Source of the DNA: Actinoallomurus oryzae
GTDB lineage: Bacteria > Actinomycetota > Actinomycetes > Streptosporangiales > Streptosporangiaceae
Direction of reading: 5' to 3'
DNA: 64,000 nucleotides
Assembly (NCBI RefSeq): GCF_039541955.1
Contig: NZ_BAABHF010000019.1
Span: forward strand, 836,358 to 900,357
Each line of letters begins with the position of its first letter. Positions within the stretch are counted from its first letter, which is position 1. This document shows positions 33,534 to 41,179 of the stretch, one piece after another. The notes beneath the pieces are model-generated. The model was not told the DNA's origin, searched no databases, and saw nothing but the letters and a program-made list of their open reading frames with translations. The position numbers and the translations under genes were made by a program.

Positions 33534-34080
33534 CTTAACGGCGCGGGATCCATGCTCGACCTCCAAGATCCCGCCGCCTGCCAGACCCAGCCTGAGGCCA
33601 CCCGCGAGGCCAGCGACACCATCCCCGCGAACTACCTCCAGCTGTACCGCAAAAACGGACAAGAATCCGGGATCGCCTGAACCTGCTCGCCGCCATCGGC
33701 AAGATCGAATCCGACCACGGCCGCGGTCCCCACACCGGCGTCGCCTCCGGCGCGAACTACGCCGGAGCCGTCGGCCCCATGCAGACCGGTATCCGCGGCG
33801 CCGCCGGTAACACCTGGGGCGGCGCACCACGCCACCCCACGAACGCCCACACCGGCGGATACGGCACCGACGCGGACGGCGACGGCTGGGACGACGTCTA
33901 CGACCCCGCCGACGCCCACTACCTCCGAGCCCACGGCGCACCCGGAAACATCCGTGCTGCCCTCTTCGCCTGCAATCCCTCCAACGACTAGGTCGACACC
34001 GTGCTCGCCCTGGCCAGCCGATACGCACACCGCGGGGACCAAGCGGTCATCGCCGCCGACAATCCGACCTGCGATCAGGC
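33534..34080 (+). pseudogene. Decayed lytic transglycosylase gene
   Basis: Pieces in two frames together read like an actinobacterial SLT lytic transglycosylase: IPANYLQLYRKNGQESGIA, stop, then in another frame NLLAAIGKIESDHGRGPHTG with the catalytic Glu in KIESDHG, NYAGAVGPMQTGI, NTWGGAPRH, DGDGWDDVYDPADA and APGNIRAALFACN. An in-frame TAG follows (normally a sense codon before VDTVLALASRYA). A frameshift and a stop make it a pseudogene. Such enzymes are common cargo of conjugative elements. Confidence 0.7.
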
Positions 34081-34469
34081 CACACTCGGCTCACCGCCCG
34101 CCAGCGGCGTCGCCGCCCGGGTGACCTCGGGATCCTCGAAGACCGGTTCGCCGTTCGGCCGGCGAGCGTAAGCGACCCTGCCGTGGTCCACACAGTCCGT
34201 GCGGTCGAATGCCATCCACGTGAGGGCTTCTTGCTCACCTGACCGCAGAGGATCGGGAGACACCGGCTGTGTCGCCACGTGGCGTTCGTTGATCACCTAT
34301 ACCTGCGGCACCACTAGTACCCAGCGTTCCGCATCGATGCGGCGGGCGTGCGCTGCGGCTCGGTGCTCGAGAGCCGCTGCGCCTGGCGGTCGAGCCGTTG
34401 TTGCGGTGATGGGGGCATGCCAGGTCTCCGTAGTGATCGGAGCGAGGATAGCCAGTTACTCTCCGGCCT

Positions 34470-34625
34470 GGATGTGTTGCTCCGCCCGGACACGGCCGTG
34501 GCGCAGGTGAAGGACGCCCTGACGGACGCGGCCACGATCGAGCTGCGCGCCCGCCGGATCGTCGAACGCCTCGCGCTGGTCCTGCAAGGATCCCTGCTGG
34601 TCAGGCACGGCCACCCGGCGTACGC
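34470..34625 (+). pseudogene. Remnant of an aidB-like 3' region
   Basis: 34501-34620 matches 21696-21815 in aidB at about 91 percent (11 mismatches in 120 bases, mostly third codon positions). It encodes AQVKDALTDAATIELRARRI and VERLALVLQGSLLVRHGHPA. Similarity stops abruptly on both sides. The synonymous pattern shows an anciently diverged homologue, not a fresh copy. Confidence 0.8.
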
Positions 34626-34656
34626 GGCCGAGTCCGCCGGTCGGCGTACGGGCGTG

Positions 34657-35250
34657 TCAGCTCCGGGTCCGAGGACGGCGTTCCCCCTCGGCATGGCCGC
34701 TCCCCGCGCTCGTCAGGACCGCGCTCGCGACGACCTCGAAGAGGCGATCGGCGCGTGGTTCGAGCGCGGGTTGATCGCCGAGCCAGGCGAGCATGGCTAT
34801 CAGCGCGAAGAAATCGGCGCCATCGATATCGCTCCGCGCCAGGCCGGCGGCCTGGGCACGGGTGAGGAGCCGCGCACCGGCTTCGCGCAGGGTGACGCAC
34901 GAAGCGTGGAGTGCGGACTCGGTGTCCTCGATGGCGGCCGCCATCAGCACGGTCACGCCGCGGTACTCGGTGGTCCACGCGACGCAGTCGCGCAGCCACG
35001 AAACGAGAGCGTCGTCGGGTGAGCCCGACGTCTCGAGCTCGCCCGCCTTCGCCGTCAGTTCGGCGAAGCTCGTGTGGAGCAGGGCCTCGAGCAGCGCCTC
35101 GCGCGTCGGGAAGTGCCGCAGCAGCGTCGCGAGCCCGACATCGGCTCTGCGCGCGATGTCGCGCAGCGACACGTCCACGCCTTGCTCGGTGATGGCGGTG
35201 CCCGCTACTGCGAGCAGGTGGTCGCGGTTCTTCCTGGCGTCGGCCCGCAT
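34657..35250 (-). CDS. TetR-family regulator (divergent from the dehydrogenase)
   Basis: A 197-residue TetR protein with the helix-turn-helix at about 10-48 (LLAVAGTAITEQGVDVSLRD, RADVGLATLLRHF) and the TetR_C-type ligand domain that begins LLEALLHTSFAELTAKAGEL. ATG 35250 follows AAAGGGA. It is 109 bases from a divergent dehydrogenase gene with a three-part operator between them, so it most likely represses both. Confidence 0.87.
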   Translation of the reverse strand: MRADARKNRDHLLAVAGTAITEQGVDVSLRDIARRADVGLATLLRHFPTREALLEALLHTSFAELTAKAGELETSGSPDDALVSWLRDCVAWTTEYRGVTVLMAAAIEDTESALHASCVTLREAGARLLTRAQAAGLARSDIDGADFFALIAMLAWLGDQPALEPRADRLFEVVASAVLTSAGSGHAEGERRPRTRS

Positions 35251-35266
35251 CTGTCCCTTTGACTAA

Positions 35267-35323
35267 CGGATCAGTGGTCCATATATTCGGATCAGTGGTT
35301 CACTTACGTGGATCGCTGATCCG
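35267..35323. promoter_or_regulatory. TetR operator array in the TetR/dehydrogenase intergenic region
   Basis: CGGATCAGTGGT occurs at 35267 and 35288, exactly 21 bases (two helical turns) apart, and CTGATCCG, its inverted half, at 35316-35323. The sites lie between the two divergent start codons. Confidence 0.7.
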
Positions 35324-35359
35324 AATAAGGGTATCCCGCAGCGGGGGCAGGAGAGAACG

Positions 35360-36370
35360 ATGCCGACACACACGATGAGGGCGGTCCGGCTCCATGAGCA
35401 CGGCGGCCCTGAAGTGCTGCGTTACGACGAGGTGCCGATCCCCGAGCCGGGGCCGGGCGAGGTGCTCGTTCGCGTTCACGCGGCCGGCGTCAATCCTCCG
35501 GACTGGTATCTGCGCGGCGGGCTGACCCGGATGCCCGGGGAGACGGAATCGACGGTCCGCCTGCCGGTGATTCCGGGGACGGACGTGTCGGGCGTCGTCG
35601 AGGCCGCCGCCGCGGACGTGGACGGCTTCGCCGTGGGCGATGAGGTCTTCGGTCTCCTGCGGTTTCCCAGCTTCGACGGCCGCGCCTACGCCGAATACGT
35701 GGCCGCGCCCGCGTCGGACCTCGCACGCAAGCCGGCCGGCATCGACCACGTGCACGCCGCCGGGGCGCCCATGGCCGGGCTCACCGCGTGGCAGTTCCTG
35801 ATCGAACTCGGACACGATCACCCCTCGCCCTTCCAGGCGGCACGGCATCGCCCGACGGCACTCGACGCCGACACGACGGTGCTCATCAACGGCGCCGCGG
35901 GCGGTGTGGGGCACCTCGCGCTGCAACTGGCGAAGTGGAAGGGCGCACGTGTCATCGCGGTGGCATCGGGCGCGCATGAGTCGTTCCTGCGCGAACTCGG
36001 CGCCGACCAGTTCCTCGACTACACCAAGTGCAGTCCCGAGGAGCTGGTGCACGACGTCGACCTCGTTCTCGACACCGTCGGCGGTCCCGACAGCAGGCGC
36101 TTCCTGCGCACGCTCAGGCCCGGCGGCTCCCAGTTCCCCGTGTTTCCCGGAGACTTCGACGAAGAAGAGCTCACGAAGCTGGGCGTCACGGTCTCGATCA
36201 CCCAGGTCCGCTCGAACGGCGCGCAGCTCGCTGAGCTGGGACGCCTGCTCGACGCGGGCACGGTCCGCGTCGCGATCGACGGCACGTTCACGCTCGCGGA
36301 TGCCCGAGCAGCGCACGAACGCGCCGCCCGAGGACACCTCCAGGGCAAGATCGTGCTCACGGTCACCTAG
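35360..36370 (+). CDS. Zinc-independent MDR-type dehydrogenase (quinone-oxidoreductase-like)
   Basis: A 336-residue medium-chain reductase. The N-terminal GroES-like domain contains EVLVRVHAAGVNPPDWYLRG, and the nucleotide site is NGAAGGVGHLALQLAKWKGA at about 178-197. The cysteine cluster and catalytic zinc residues of alcohol dehydrogenases are absent, so it is probably an NADPH-dependent quinone or enone reductase. ATG 35360 follows CAGGAG. It is controlled in all likelihood by the divergent TetR. Confidence 0.88.
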   Translation: MPTHTMRAVRLHEHGGPEVLRYDEVPIPEPGPGEVLVRVHAAGVNPPDWYLRGGLTRMPGETESTVRLPVIPGTDVSGVVEAAAADVDGFAVGDEVFGLLRFPSFDGRAYAEYVAAPASDLARKPAGIDHVHAAGAPMAGLTAWQFLIELGHDHPSPFQAARHRPTALDADTTVLINGAAGGVGHLALQLAKWKGARVIAVASGAHESFLRELGADQFLDYTKCSPEELVHDVDLVLDTVGGPDSRRFLRTLRPGGSQFPVFPGDFDEEELTKLGVTVSITQVRSNGAQLAELGRLLDAGTVRVAIDGTFTLADARAAHERAARGHLQGKIVLTVT

Positions 36371-36417
36371 GGCGTGTCCCAGCCACCTCCCCGCAGGTGC
36401 CGGGCCGGGAGCATACT

Positions 36418-36433
36418 GAACGTTCTATCGGTT
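36418..36433. promoter_or_regulatory. Operator-like site before TetR paralogue 1
   Basis: GAACGTTCTATCGGTT lies 13 bases before the start codon. The core GAACGTTCTA recurs twice at 40254 and 40306, before the operon that contains TetR paralogue 2. Confidence 0.65.
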
Positions 36434-36445
36434 AAACTCCCCCCG

Positions 36446-37060
36446 ATGGCGCACAACGCTCGAGGTCAGGTTTCCGAAGCGCGATCGCGGCTGCTCGGAA
36501 CCGCCACGCGGCTCTTCTACACCGAGGGGATCCACTCCGTCGGGATCGATCGGATCGTCGCGGAGGCGAAAGTGACCCGTGCGACGCTGTACCGGCACTT
36601 CCCCGGCAAGGAAGACCTCGTCGTCGCGTACCTTCAGGCGGTCGACCAGATGGAGCGCGATCAGGTCGGCAAGGCCCTGGGCAGCGGCCGACCGGCCGTC
36701 GACACCGTACGAGCCATCGCCGAGTCGATCGCCGACGGTATCCGGTCGGCCGGCTTCCGCGGGTGCGCCTTCCTCAACGCCGTCGCGGAGTATCCGGATC
36801 CCGAGCATCCCGTTCACAAGACCGTCCTCGCTCACCGCGAGTGGTTTCTGCGCACCATCACCGATCTGCTCGCGCAGGTCGGGGAGACGCCACCTGAGCT
36901 CGCCGCCCGGCACTTCGTCATGTTGCGGGACGGCGCGATGGCCGAGGGCTGCCTCGCCGACCCGGTCGAGGTCTGCGACACGTTCCTCCAGGGAGTCGAC
37001 GGACTCCTGCAGCACCGCACCGGCTCCACGTCTCGCGGCTCCGGGGCGAAGACCGCCTGA
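36446..37060 (+). CDS. TetR-family regulator, paralogue 1
   Basis: A 204-residue TetR protein. The helix-turn-helix includes RLLGTATRLFYTEGIHSVGI and KVTRATLYRHFPGKEDLV; the C-terminal domain includes RSAGFRGCAFLNAVAEYPDP. It is clearly paralogous to the convergent TetR gene 34 bases downstream, sharing nearly every motif. The ATG at 36446 has little leader after the operator site. With its twin it probably senses an electrophile or oxidant for the oxidoreductase operon; that is inference. Confidence 0.87.
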   Translation: MAHNARGQVSEARSRLLGTATRLFYTEGIHSVGIDRIVAEAKVTRATLYRHFPGKEDLVVAYLQAVDQMERDQVGKALGSGRPAVDTVRAIAESIADGIRSAGFRGCAFLNAVAEYPDPEHPVHKTVLAHREWFLRTITDLLAQVGETPPELAARHFVMLRDGAMAEGCLADPVEVCDTFLQGVDGLLQHRTGSTSRGSGAKTA

Positions 37061-37093
37061 GGGCCGAGGCTTCGACGATCACGCCCTCCTCGG

Positions 37094-37690
37094 TCAGGGC
37101 CTCCTGTCCGAACTCGCGGCCTCAGACATGCCCAGGTGCGTCAGCAGGCCTTCGACCCCGCGGAGGAACGTGCGGCAGATCGGCTCCGGGTCGGCGAGGC
37201 AGCCGGCCACCATCGCACCGTCCCGCAACATGACGAAGTGCCTCGCGGCCGGATCGGGGGCCGTGGCCCCGGCGTGTGTCAGCAGGTCGGTGATGGTGCG
37301 CAGGAACCACTCGCGGTGGCCGAGTACGGCACGGTGCACGGGGTGCGTGGGATCGGGGTACTCGGCCGCGGCGTTGAGAAAGGCGCATCCGCGGAACCCG
37401 GGGCCCCGGATATCGGCGGCGATCGACTCACCGACGGCTCGTACGACGCCGGCCGGGGACTCTCCCCGGGCGGCGGCCTCGGCCACCTGGGCGCGAACGG
37501 CCTTGTCCACCTCGCTCAGATACGCGACGACAAGCTGGTCCTTGCCCGGGAAGTGCCGGTAGAGAGTCGCGCGCGTCACCTGCGCCTCGGCCACGATGCG
37601 GTCGATGCCGACGGAGTGAAGCCCCTCGGCGTAGAACAGCCGGGTCGCCGTGCCGAGCAGCCGCGATCGCGCCGGGGGCCGGTCACCCAC
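37094..37690 (-). CDS. TetR-family regulator, paralogue 2
   Basis: A 198-residue TetR protein, tail to tail with paralogue 1 and sharing its helix-turn-helix (TRLFYAEGLHSVGIDRIVAE) and its C-terminal segments GFRGCAFLNAAAEYPDP and ARHFVMLRDGAM. It is the last gene of the minus-strand operon with the DUF308 protein, the disulfide oxidoreductase and MarR. The GTG at 37690 overlaps the MarR stop by eight bases (GTGGGTGA); a GTG at 37714 is an alternative. Confidence 0.83.
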   Translation of the reverse strand: MGDRPPARSRLLGTATRLFYAEGLHSVGIDRIVAEAQVTRATLYRHFPGKDQLVVAYLSEVDKAVRAQVAEAAARGESPAGVVRAVGESIAADIRGPGFRGCAFLNAAAEYPDPTHPVHRAVLGHREWFLRTITDLLTHAGATAPDPAARHFVMLRDGAMVAGCLADPEPICRTFLRGVEGLLTHLGMSEAASSDRRP

Positions 37691-38162
37691 GGCCGTCGCC
37701 GCCGGTCGCGCCACAGTGCCGTGCCGGCCCGGCGGCACTGCCGTTGAACTTCGCGAGGAGCTCGGCGAAGGTGCGGACGTCGTGTTCCGGCCACGACGCG
37801 AGAAGCGCCTCCAGCCGCCTGCCGCGGACGTCTTGGACCTCGGCGACGCGGCGGCGGCCCTCATCGGTGAGGCCCACCAGATACGCCCGGGCGTCGTTCG
37901 GCACGGGAAACCGTTCTATGAGACCGAGCGTTTCCAGCAGCTGGAGCCGTCGCGAGACAACGGGAGACGCTATGCCCATGTGCTCGGCGATCTCGGTGGG
38001 CCGGTGTCGGCCGCGGTCGGCCAGGTGGGCCAGCAGGCCGTAGGCGGCGGCCGTGAGATCCGGATACGTCTCACGGCCGAGCCGTCCTGACGCGGCGTGC
38101 TCATGGCGCACGAAAACGGCGACCTCGCGTTCGAGGTCCGCGATCGTTTCGCCGGGGATCAT
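37683..38162 (-). CDS. MarR-family regulator of the oxidoreductase operon
   Basis: A 159-residue MarR protein with the winged helix at about 40-105 (YGLLAHLADRGRHRPTEIAE, SPVVSRRLQLLETLGLIE, DARAYLVGLTDEG). Two ATGs are adjacent (38165, 38162); the second is better spaced from GAGG. It begins eight bases after the oxidoreductase stop and overlaps the TetR gene that follows. Having a MarR and a TetR in one operon is unusual and suggests two input signals. Confidence 0.85.
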   Translation of the reverse strand: MIPGETIADLEREVAVFVRHEHAASGRLGRETYPDLTAAAYGLLAHLADRGRHRPTEIAEHMGIASPVVSRRLQLLETLGLIERFPVPNDARAYLVGLTDEGRRRVAEVQDVRGRRLEALLASWPEHDVRTFAELLAKFNGSAAGPARHCGATGGDGRG

Positions 38163-38169
38163 CATGACC

Positions 38170-39609
38170 TCAGCGGCCGTAGGCTTCGAGCAGCCGGAGC
38201 CACACTTCGCTGACGGTGGGGAAGGCCGGAACCGCGTGCCAGAGCCGGTCCAGCGGAACCTCCCCGACGACCGCGATCGTCGCCGCGTGCAGCAGTTCCG
38301 CGACGTCGGGACCCGCGAGCGTGAAACCGACGATCACCTTCCGGTCCTCGTCGACGACCATGCGCGCGTGCCCCCGGTACCCGTCGGCGTGCAGGGCGGA
38401 TCCGGCGACGGCGCCCAGGTCGTGGTCGACGACCCGGATCCGCAGTCCGGCGGCCGCGGCGGCGGCCGCGGTCAGCCCCACCGAGGCGATCTCCGGTTCG
38501 GTGAAGACCACCTGTGGCACCGCACGTTCGTCGGCCGTCGCCGCGTGCCGGCCCCATCGGCCGTCCTCGACCGCTTCGCCCTTAGCGCGCGCCACGATGA
38601 CGTCGCCCGCGGCCCGGGCCTGGTACTTGCCCTGGTGCGTCAGCAGCACGCGCCGGTTGACGTCACCGGCGGCGTACAGCCATCCGTCACCGATCGGCGT
38701 CCCGTCGTCCCCGAGGACGCGCATCGTGTCGTCGACCGTGAGCCAGGCGCCCGGCGTCAGGCCGACACGGTCCAGGCCGATGTCCCCGGTGTTCGGCGTA
38801 CGGCCGATCGCGACGAGGAGTTCGTCGGCTTCGACCTGCTCACCGTCGGTGAGAGTGACGGACACGGTTCCGCCGTCGTCGCGCTTGACGGATCCGGCCT
38901 CGGCGCCGAGGCGCACCGACACACCGGCGTCCCGCAACGACTCGACGACCCGCTCGCCGGCGAACGGCTCCGCGTGCGGCAGCACACCGTCGCGGGCCAG
39001 CATCGTCACCGAAGACCCGAGACCGGCGAACGCGGTCGCCATCTCCGACGCGACCACGCCACCGCCGATGATGGCGAGCCGCCCGGGGACCGCGCTCGCG
39101 GCCGCCGCCTCCCGGCTGGTCCACGGTGCCGCCTCGCGCAGACCGGCGATGCCCGGGACCAGCGCGCCGCTTCCCGTCGCGATCACGACCGCGTGCCGTG
39201 CGGTCAGCGCGGTGGTCGCGCCGTCCTCGCCGGTCACCTCGACGACCCGGGCGGAGCCGATCCTGCCCTGTCCGCGGTACAGCGAGATCCGCGCCTGGCC
39301 GAGCCAGGCCACCTGCCCGTCGTCTTTCCAGTTCGAGGCGAAGGAGTCGCGGCGACGGAGCACGGCCTCCGCGTCCAGCTCGCCCGTCACCGCCTCACGG
39401 GCGCCGGGCACCCGCCGGGCCGCCCGGAGCGCGGTCGCGCTCCGCAGCAGCGCCTTGGTCGGCATGCAGGCCCAGTAGGAGCATTCACCGCCGACCAGTT
39501 CCCGCTCGACGATCGCGGCGCTCAGACCGCCCTGCGCCACCCGGTCGGCGATGTTCTCCCCGACCGGACCCGCACCGATGACGACGACGTCGTACGTCGC
39601 GGTGTCCAT
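38170..39609 (-). CDS. Pyridine nucleotide-disulfide oxidoreductase (mercuric-reductase/lipoamide-dehydrogenase-like)
   Basis: A 479-residue FAD/NAD(P) flavoprotein. The FAD motif VVVIGAGPVGENIADR is at 8-23, the redox-active pair is Cys43/Cys48 (GGECSYWACMPTKALLR), the NAD(P) site is AIIGGGVVASEMATAFAGLG, and the C-terminal dimer domain contains HAVPAFPTVSEVW in place of the usual HxHPT(x)SE. The classical C-terminal His-Glu pair is therefore altered, and the substrate may not be a disulfide. ATG 39609 follows AAGGAG and lies one base after the stop of the DUF308 gene. Confidence 0.85.
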   Translation of the reverse strand: MDTATYDVVVIGAGPVGENIADRVAQGGLSAAIVERELVGGECSYWACMPTKALLRSATALRAARRVPGAREAVTGELDAEAVLRRRDSFASNWKDDGQVAWLGQARISLYRGQGRIGSARVVEVTGEDGATTALTARHAVVIATGSGALVPGIAGLREAAPWTSREAAAASAVPGRLAIIGGGVVASEMATAFAGLGSSVTMLARDGVLPHAEPFAGERVVESLRDAGVSVRLGAEAGSVKRDDGGTVSVTLTDGEQVEADELLVAIGRTPNTGDIGLDRVGLTPGAWLTVDDTMRVLGDDGTPIGDGWLYAAGDVNRRVLLTHQGKYQARAAGDVIVARAKGEAVEDGRWGRHAATADERAVPQVVFTEPEIASVGLTAAAAAAAGLRIRVVDHDLGAVAGSALHADGYRGHARMVVDEDRKVIVGFTLAGPDVAELLHAATIAVVGEVPLDRLWHAVPAFPTVSEVWLRLLEAYGR

Positions 39610-39610
39610 G

Positions 39611-40168
39611 TCAGCGCTCCTTGGCGGCGCGGCCGAGGCGCAGCGCCGAGACGAGGAAGAAGATGCCACCCAGCACCGCGTAGCCGGCGATGTTGGCCAG
39701 CGAGGGGTTCGCCGCGGAGGCCGACGTGACGAACGAAGCGCCGGCGAGCACGGAGATGCCGCCGCTGAGGATCATCGGCCACTGTCCGCCCATCCCGCGG
39801 CGCACGGCGCCCACGACCAGTTGCACGAGCCCGGAGACGATCGCCCACAGGCCCCACACGCGCAGGACGTCCGGCACACCGGACCCGCAGGCGACGGCCA
39901 TGCCGATGGCGGCGAGCAGGCTGATCGCGATGTTCACCTGCAGACCGCGCGCCGGCCCCGTGGCGCCGGAGGAACGCGTGTCCACGATCGCCGCGGTGGC
40001 GTCGAACAGCGGATACAGCACGAGCAGGGTGATACTGACCGGGCCGAGGGCCGACCTGGTGGCGAACAGCAGGAGGGCCCAGACGATGGCGAACCCGAAC
40101 CGGACGAAGTACAACCGGCGCAGAGCCGGCGCGATTCTGGGGACGATGGATGAGGCAACGGTGGTCAC
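39611..40168 (-). CDS. DUF308/HdeD-like membrane protein
   Basis: A 185-residue protein with about six short hydrophobic helices in three pairs, such as RFGFAIVWALLLFATRSALG, SLLAAIGMAVACGSGVP and NIAGYAVLGGIFFLVSALRL, typical of the DUF308/HdeD family linked to acid or envelope stress in E. coli. GTG 40168 follows GAAAGG. It is the first gene of the operon that continues with the disulfide oxidoreductase. Two GAACGTTCTA sites lie 86-150 bases upstream. Confidence 0.75.
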   Translation of the reverse strand: MTTVASSIVPRIAPALRRLYFVRFGFAIVWALLLFATRSALGPVSITLLVLYPLFDATAAIVDTRSSGATGPARGLQVNIAISLLAAIGMAVACGSGVPDVLRVWGLWAIVSGLVQLVVGAVRRGMGGQWPMILSGGISVLAGASFVTSASAANPSLANIAGYAVLGGIFFLVSALRLGRAAKER

Positions 40169-40253
40169 GGCGGTCCTTTCGACCAATCAGCGGACGCTGC
40201 GGCCGGCCTCCTCGATCAGGTGCGCGAACCGCGGGAGCGCGACCTAAGAGACC

Positions 40254-40269
40254 GAACGTTCTATCGTTC
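40254..40269. promoter_or_regulatory. Operator-like site before the oxidoreductase operon
   Basis: GAACGTTCTATCGTTC has inverted GAACG/CGTTC arms and shares GAACGTTCTATC with the site in front of TetR paralogue 1. Confidence 0.65.
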
Positions 40270-40305
40270 TCAACACTGACATGGCTCCCCCAAGGCGTCA
40301 AGACC

Positions 40306-40317
40306 GAACGTTCTACC
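40306..40317. promoter_or_regulatory. Second GAACGTTCTA site before the oxidoreductase operon
   Basis: GAACGTTCTACC repeats the core of the site 52 bases away, in the same orientation. Confidence 0.5.
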
Positions 40318-40329
40318 TCTTTATAACGC

Positions 40330-40585
40330 CGGGTTCAGATCGAGACCGGTCCCGTCAGCGGCCGGCGGCGAGTGATCGGAGTTCCGCGACCGCGTCCGCG
40401 CCGGCCGGGGCGTGTTCCGGGTCGAGCAGCCACTGCATCATCAGGCCGTCAGCAGGGCGTCCTTGGATCCGAAGTGGTAGCCGATGGCGGCATGGCTCCC
40501 CCGGCGGCCGAGGCGATGTCCCGGACGATCGTGCGCGCCCAGCCGCGTTCGACCAGGCACCGCTTGGCCCCGGCCGGCAGATCCT
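40330..40585 (-). pseudogene. TetR-family remnant with frameshifts and internal deletion
   Basis: The minus strand reads AKRCLVERGWARTIVRDIAS, then in another frame SHAAIGYHFGSKDALLTA and a stop, then in a third MMQWLLDPEHAPAGADAVAE. These are the N-terminal helix-turn-helix and the C-terminal end of a TetR protein with most of the ligand domain missing and without its first 15 or so residues. Confidence 0.65.
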
Positions 40586-40586
40586 C

Positions 40587-41096
40587 TGTGTAGCTGGCTA
40601 CGCGGTGGACTTCCGCGGCGAGGCGTTCGACGTGCTGGACGAGCTGGGCGTCCTCGCCGAGATGCGCGGGCACGACACGAAGATGCGCGGCACCACCTTG
40701 CTGGACGACAAGGGCGTGGAGACCGGACGGCTGCCCGCCGAGGCGTTCGCCGGCGAATTGGAAATGCCGAAGCAGGAGCTGACCCGGATCCTTCACCGCA
40801 TCACCGCCGACGACGTGACCTACGTGTTCGACGATTCGATCAGCGCGCTCACCCAGCACGAGTCGGGCGTCGCGGTCGAGTTCTACTGCGCCGTCCCGAC
40901 CAGCGGCATGGGCACCTCACAAGCCCTGGTCGGCGCCCGAGCACTCGCCCGGAACCTGGCCTCGGCGGCCGGAGACCACACGAGCGCCTTCACCGCCTAC
41001 GAGGAAGAGCTACGGCCCTACGTCACCCGGAACCAGGACGCGGGCCGCCGGGCCGCGGCGATGTTCGCCGGCCAGGCCGACCTGACCGGCGCATAA
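40587..41096 (+). pseudogene. FAD-dependent monooxygenase remnant (TetX/UbiH-like)
   Basis: The frame AGYAVDFRGEAFDVLDELGV, LPKQELTRIL-like and DDVTYVFDDSISAL segments match FAD monooxygenases, and YCAVPTSGMGTSQALVGARA matches their C-terminal GxGxxxAxxDA-type region. The GxGxxG FAD N-terminus and about 150 central residues are missing. The longer open frame that starts at 40281 is a fusion with the antisense of the neighbouring TetR remnant. Confidence 0.65.
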
Positions 41097-41179
41097 GGGG
41101 GTCCGGTAACCGCGGGTCCCTGGTGCCACCGGCCCGTCGTCGTCCGCGCCGCTCCGACCCACCGACGATGTTCCGCAGG

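Noticed and set aside
21696..34620. The aidB repeats as attachment sites (attL/attR) of the island
   Set aside because: Att repeats are normally short and identical. These differ by 11 in 120 bases, mostly at third codon positions, so they are diverged homologues.
40281..41096. 271-codon frame as an intact monooxygenase
   Set aside because: Its first 100 codons are antisense of a TetR remnant, and the FAD motif and centre of the enzyme are missing.
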